Virus record (IMG/VR): IMGVR_UViG_3300037300_000345
Location: 1 to 22,561 of that record
DNA length: 22,561 nucleotides
From: a virus
Strand: one strand, 5' to 3'
Part shown: positions 21,834-22,561 of the stretch, one piece after another
Layout of the letters: every line of letters starts with the position of its first letter
How positions within the stretch are numbered: the first letter of the stretch is position 1
Notes under the pieces: generated by a model
Seen by the model: only the letters and a program-made list of their open reading frames with translations
Database searches by the model: none
What the model was told of the DNA's origin: nothing
Program-made: the position numbers and the translations under genes

Positions 21834-22493
21834 ATGTTGGAGAACGCCTTACTATTGGACTCGAATGGGAAACCGATTCGGCATGAGGGGCTCACTCAGT
21901 CAACCGACTGGGACGAAGTTCAAGAGTTTTGCCGTGCCACATACATGCCGTATCGGGTGCGGCCCTTGGACCCACTATCGAGCCCAAAGTCCACTATGCT
22001 GTCGGCTAAAGCTGGACGGGTTATGGCATCACGATTCTCCTACGGAACCGGAATTTATCTGGATAAATTCGACCCTGATGCAGGTAATATTCTCTTCCTG
22101 AACACCCTGTGCGGCAAGGTCAATCATATGTTCGAACATGAACCAACGTCGACTGGAGCAGGCGAGAGTTTTGTTGTTGATTGTCCTCGCACGGATTACT
22201 GGCTAGAAGGCGATCCAAATCATATGCAATTCAACCTGACGATACCTCATCATGTGATGGAGGAAACTGCGGAAAAGTGGTTCGGCTTTATTCCTGACAA
22301 TGCACTCTGGACGCGAAGGGTGAAATTTGGCGGGCCGAATTCGCGCTGGATGGCGCTTCTCGAATATATGTCCCGCACCTTAAGTGCTGACTTGCCCCTT
22401 ATGAAGAACGGCACCATGAGCCGCCATCTTGAGGAAATGGTTTGTCTTGAGCTGTTGCAAGAATGGGCTGGGGAATGTCCCGAAGAATGTTGA
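21834..22493 (+). CDS. AraC-type regulator sensor domain lacking the HTH domain
   Basis: This 219-residue protein is preceded by GGAGG 8 bases before ATG. It resembles the AraC_binding_2 (PF14525) sensor domain: GRVMASRFSYGTGIYLDKF (about 61-79), ILFLNTLCGKVNHMFEHEP (about 85-103), GAGESFVVDCPRTDYWLEG (about 108-126), FNLTIPHHVMEETAEKWFG (about 132-150), then helices and RHLEEMVCLELLQEWAG. Full members are about 300-330 residues with a C-terminal AraC HTH of ~100 residues; here the frame ends at TGA 22491 directly after the sensor domain, and no HTH coding is seen in the last 68 bases. One row counted gives 45% G+C, unlike the phage genes. It may be a truncated host gene at the prophage edge, or a stand-alone sensor or dominant-negative form. 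Confidence 0.6.
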   Translation: MLENALLLDSNGKPIRHEGLTQSTDWDEVQEFCRATYMPYRVRPLDPLSSPKSTMLSAKAGRVMASRFSYGTGIYLDKFDPDAGNILFLNTLCGKVNHMFEHEPTSTGAGESFVVDCPRTDYWLEGDPNHMQFNLTIPHHVMEETAEKWFGFIPDNALWTRRVKFGGPNSRWMALLEYMSRTLSADLPLMKNGTMSRHLEEMVCLELLQEWAGECPEEC

Positions 22494-22520
22494 AACTTTA
22501 ATTTAGGGTGGCGTTGCTTC

Positions 22521-22541
22521 CCCTGAGCCGTAGGCTCTGGG
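22521..22541 (+). terminator. Hairpin after the AraC-type gene, possible terminator
   Basis: CCCTGAGCC (22521-22529) pairs with GGCTCTGGG (22533-22541) with 8 of 9 pairs (one T-T mismatch) around a 3-base loop. It is followed by TGTTTAATC, only a weak T-run. It starts 28 bases after the stop of the AraC-type gene. Confidence 0.4.
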
Positions 22542-22561
22542 TGTTTAATCGCAAAAGGAAG

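Noticed and set aside
1-22561. CRISPR array, tRNA, rRNA, integrase or att repeats
   Set aside because: Looked for and not seen: no regularly spaced repeats, no cloverleaf-like tRNA arms, and no recombinase motifs in any accepted gene.

Overview
The window is the late structural and lysis region of a siphovirus-type prophage in a high-GC alphaproteobacterium, most likely of the Rhodobacterales (Paracoccus/Rhodobacter/Roseobacter type). The host call rests on the gene families (DUF6441, DUF2460, DUF2163, NlpC/P60, the GTA-type TIM-barrel 'megatron' and DUF2793 form a characteristic Rhodobacterales set) and on base composition. One phage row counted by hand is 65% G+C. No integrase, terminase, repressor or tRNA gene lies in the window, so prophage ends and host cannot be fixed from it.

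Layout. 1-126: the end of an insertion sequence, probably IS21 family, which has replaced the 5' part of a gpW-like head-tail joining gene (remnant 127-273). 277-5515: lambda-type head module on the + strand: portal, S49 prohead protease with an in-frame nested scaffold, decoration protein, major capsid protein E, FII-like joining protein and DUF6441 neck/tail protein. 5555-6421: an inverted, AT-richer cargo gene ('moron') of unknown function. 6463-10958: tail shaft module: tail terminator, tube, G/GT chaperone pair made by a -1 frameshift at an A AAA AAC heptamer, and tape measure. 10958-17789: GTA-type tail tip (DUF2460, DUF2163, NlpC/P60, TIM-barrel megatron), interrupted after its first gene by an inverted TacA/TacT-type toxin-antitoxin pair with a palindromic operator. 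17798-19756: DUF2793 fibre-like protein. 19767-21232: lysis cassette: holin-like protein, terminator hairpin, membrane-tethered M15 endolysin, and an overlapping inner/outer spanin pair. 21233-21833: no convincing gene. 21834-22493: an AraC-type sensor domain without its DNA-binding domain, with a hairpin after it.

How it works together. Portal, protease/scaffold, decoration and capsid proteins build the procapsid. The joining and terminator proteins close head and tail. G and GT load the tape measure so that the tube polymerises to length. The GTA-like tip and its NlpC/P60 enzyme form the adsorption and wall-penetration apparatus. Holin, endolysin and spanins open the three envelope layers. 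Both cargo loci sit at module borders, are transcribed against the late operon, and probably serve the lysogen. Loss of the gpW 5' end suggests that the prophage may be defective for particle production while still carrying these cargo genes.

The points most worth following are the unknown cargo gene, the GT frameshift that hides a four-cysteine protein from ordinary gene calling, the IS-truncated gpW, and the TA module inside the tail-tip operon.
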